From Bacteroidales bacterium (lineage in GTDB: Bacteria > Bacteroidota > Bacteroidia > Bacteroidales > JALTDM01), in the NCBI GenBank assembly GCA_026996635.1, contig JALWKH010000064.1, forward strand, positions 1 to 7,395: a stretch of DNA of 7,395 nt, read 5' to 3'. The notes under the pieces were generated by a model that was not told where the DNA came from, did not search any database, and was given only the letters and a program-made list of their open reading frames with translations. Below are positions 5,460-7,395 of this stretch, one piece after another. Each line of letters begins with the position of its first letter. Position 1 is the first letter of the stretch. A program made the position numbers and the translations under genes.

Positions 5460-7395
5460 ATGAAAAGATTATTGTTTGTTATATTTTTGATGGTTTCGGT
5501 TTTACATTCTTATTCTCAAAGTGATCGCACAAAAAAAGCGGATGCCACTTTTGAGAGAGGAGAGTATTTTAAAGCATTGCAGCAATACCAAAAAATTTAT
5601 GAAAAAGGTAAGTTGGATAAAGAAACAAAAGCTTATGTAACTTTCCAAATAGCAGAATGTTACCGCCACATAGGAAATTTTAAGAAAGCCGAAATGAAAT
5701 ACAAAGCGGCAATTTCTAAGAAATACCAAAATCCACTCGTGTTTTTGTATTACGGACAAATGTTGAGGGCTAATGCTAAGTACGATTTGGCAATAGAACA
5801 ATTCAAAAAGTACTTGGAACTGGTGCCGGACGATAAGGAAGCACAAATTGCACTTAAGGCATCGCAACTATCGAAAGAGTGGATGATGCATCCAACACGT
5901 TATGAAATAAAAAACATTCGTGATATAAACACTAAAGAAAGTGAGTTTGCACCTGCTTTGGCGGATGCTTCGGAGCGGACATTGTATTTTACTACAACCG
6001 CCAAAATCAATGCATATACCCAGATAAATAAAATAACAGGTAAATATTACACTTCCATAATGGAAACTTACCTTACAAAAAAAGGAGATTGGACAGAACC
6101 GAAACCGTTGAACGATACCATAAATTCTCCTTATGATGACGGTGTTTGTACTTTTACCGATAATTACAACACAATGTATTTTACTCGATGTAATGTAGTG
6201 GCGGGACAAAAATTGGGTTGTAGCATTTATAAGGCAACAAGGCCTGCAGACGGAGACTGGGAAAAGACGGAGTATGTGCCAATCCTTGCCGACAGCATAA
6301 GCATTGGTCACCCTTCGATAAGTATGGATGGGCTTACATTATACTTTTCTGCAGAAATTCCGGGTAAAGGTTACGGCGGAAAGGATATTTGGAAAGTGGA
6401 AAGGAAATCAAAAGGAGATTCGTGGGGCGAACCTGTAAACTTAGGTCCCGAAATTAATACCGAAGGCAACGAAGTCTTCCCTTATATTCGTGATAACGGG
6501 TATTTGTACTTTGCGTCTGATTTTCATCCGGGACTTGGCGGACTCGATATTTTCAGGGCAAGGTATGACAAGACATATAAAAAATGGATAGTGGAAAATA
6601 TGAAGTTCCCAATAAATTCTCCTGCTGACGATTTCGGTATCACATTCAAAAAAGGTAAAGAAGAAGGTTTTTTTACATCAAACAGGAAGAAAACGGAAAT
6701 TTATCACGATGGAGAGTTGGTAGAAACGATAAGAAGTCGGGGAGGGGATGATATATATTCTTTTGTATTGCCACCGCTTGAATTTAAGTTGATAGGCAGA
6801 GCTTTTGACAACGAAACGGGAGAGCCGCTGAAAGATGTTAAGATTAAGATTTATGGCAGCGACGGAACGGAAGTTACCCTGAAAACAGGTGCAAACGGTA
6901 TATACAAGTATAAACTTAAACCGGGAGTGGATTATATTTATGTGATTAGCAAGAAAGGGTATTTGGTTAATAAGGGCAAGGTTAGTACCGTAAACATTGA
7001 GTATAACAAGACTTTCACCGACTCGGTGTATATGGCTGAAATAAATAAGCCGGTAGAAATACCGAACATTTATTATGATTTCGGTAAGTGGACATTGAAA
7101 GAAGAGTCAAAGAAGGAACTTGACAAATTGGTTGACTTGTTGAAAGCAAATCCGAATATTGTTATTGAGCTGTCGTCGCATACTGATATGGTAGGGGATG
7201 AAATCAGCAATCAAATCTTATCGCAAAAACGTGCCCAGTCCGTTGTTGATTATCTTATATCCAAGGGCATAGATCCGAAAAGGCTTATTGCAAAGGGATA
7301 CGGAGAAAGCCAACCGAAAACAATTACCGAAAAGCTTGCAAAAAAATACCCGCAATTTAAGGTGGGGACTGTTTTGTCAGAAGAATTTATAAATT
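5460..7395 (+). CDS. OmpA-family protein with TPR, PD40 propeller and carboxypeptidase-regulatory domain (partial, 3' end missing)
   Basis: The frame is open from ATG 5460 to the window edge (645 codons, no stop), so the last few dozen codons are probably missing. A signal peptide (MKRLLFVIFLMVSVLHSYSQ) is followed by TPR-like helices (about 24-140: FERGEYFKALQQYQKIY, AECYRHIGNFKKAEMKY, YDLAIEQFKKYLEL). Next come PD40/TolB-like propeller blades (about 157-435; TLYFTTT at 174-180, then LTLYFSA, GYLYFASDFHPGLGGLDIF and DDIYSF). A carboxypeptidase-regulatory-like beta domain (about 441-520, FDNETGEPLKDVKI) precedes the OmpA peptidoglycan-binding domain from about 535 (YYDFGKW; HTD at 574-576; RA at 591-592). 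D576 and R591 have the spacing of the diaminopimelate-binding pair. The architecture is that of PorE of the T9SS and of many Bacteroidota paralogues. PorE is a lipoprotein, whereas no lipobox cysteine is seen here, so I do not assign that name. It should sit in the periplasm bound to peptidoglycan. Confidence 0.88.
   Translation, partial: MKRLLFVIFLMVSVLHSYSQSDRTKKADATFERGEYFKALQQYQKIYEKGKLDKETKAYVTFQIAECYRHIGNFKKAEMKYKAAISKKYQNPLVFLYYGQMLRANAKYDLAIEQFKKYLELVPDDKEAQIALKASQLSKEWMMHPTRYEIKNIRDINTKESEFAPALADASERTLYFTTTAKINAYTQINKITGKYYTSIMETYLTKKGDWTEPKPLNDTINSPYDDGVCTFTDNYNTMYFTRCNVVAGQKLGCSIYKATRPADGDWEKTEYVPILADSISIGHPSISMDGLTLYFSAEIPGKGYGGKDIWKVERKSKGDSWGEPVNLGPEINTEGNEVFPYIRDNGYLYFASDFHPGLGGLDIFRARYDKTYKKWIVENMKFPINSPADDFGITFKKGKEEGFFTSNRKKTEIYHDGELVETIRSRGGDDIYSFVLPPLEFKLIGRAFDNETGEPLKDVKIKIYGSDGTEVTLKTGANGIYKYKLKPGVDYIYVISKKGYLVNKGKVSTVNIEYNKTFTDSVYMAEINKPVEIPNIYYDFGKWTLKEESKKELDKLVDLLKANPNIVIELSSHTDMVGDEISNQILSQKRAQSVVDYLISKGIDPKRLIAKGYGESQPKTITEKLAKKYPQFKVGTVLSEEFIN

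Noticed and set aside
5502..6311. Two long minus-strand frames (121 and 147 residues) end to end
   Set aside because: They lie antisense to the TPR and propeller region of the OmpA-family gene, whose domains are clear, and have no coherent features of their own.

Overview
The window looks like chromosomal DNA of an AT-rich member of the Bacteroidota. Four independent signs agree: start-proximal TAnnTTTG promoter elements, a C-terminal domain that resembles a type IX secretion (T9SS) sorting signal, a GIN-domain (DUF2807) protein, and a TPR / PD40 propeller / carboxypeptidase-regulatory / OmpA-domain protein. The order or genus cannot be decided from this sequence alone.

Layout. Two genes lie on the minus strand: a fumarase/aspartase-superfamily lyase (123-1433), whose C-terminus appears broken by frameshifts, and upstream of it a secreted GIN-domain beta-helix protein (1506-2291). 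A 120-bp divergent intergenic region (2292-2411) carries the same -7 element, TATCTTTG, facing both ways. On the plus strand follows a large secreted PHP-type metallohydrolase of the CehA/McbA kind with a T9SS type A sorting domain (2412-4715). After a 744-bp gap comes an OmpA-family TPR/propeller protein (5460 to the window edge, incomplete).

The 744-bp gap (4716-5459) is the least ordinary part. It opens with a hairpin just after the PHP gene. It then holds a dense series of eight palindromes between 4857 and 5133, several of which are variants of one unit, CCCC(A/G)CCTT..AAGG(T/C)GGGG, with base-paired compensatory differences between copies. It continues with a seven-base degenerate tandem repeat and a 16-base-period repeat, and ends with the promoter and leader hairpin of the last gene. 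This looks like a nest of interspersed Bacteroidota REP-like repeats rather than coding DNA.

Functionally the genes are not an obvious pathway. Three of the four products are exported and act in the periplasm, the outer membrane or outside the cell. The lyase would be a cytoplasmic amino-acid/dicarboxylate enzyme. I did not find a clear, wholly new multi-gene system. The best leads are the palindrome cluster, the damaged lyase C-terminus and the T9SS-exported PHP hydrolase.
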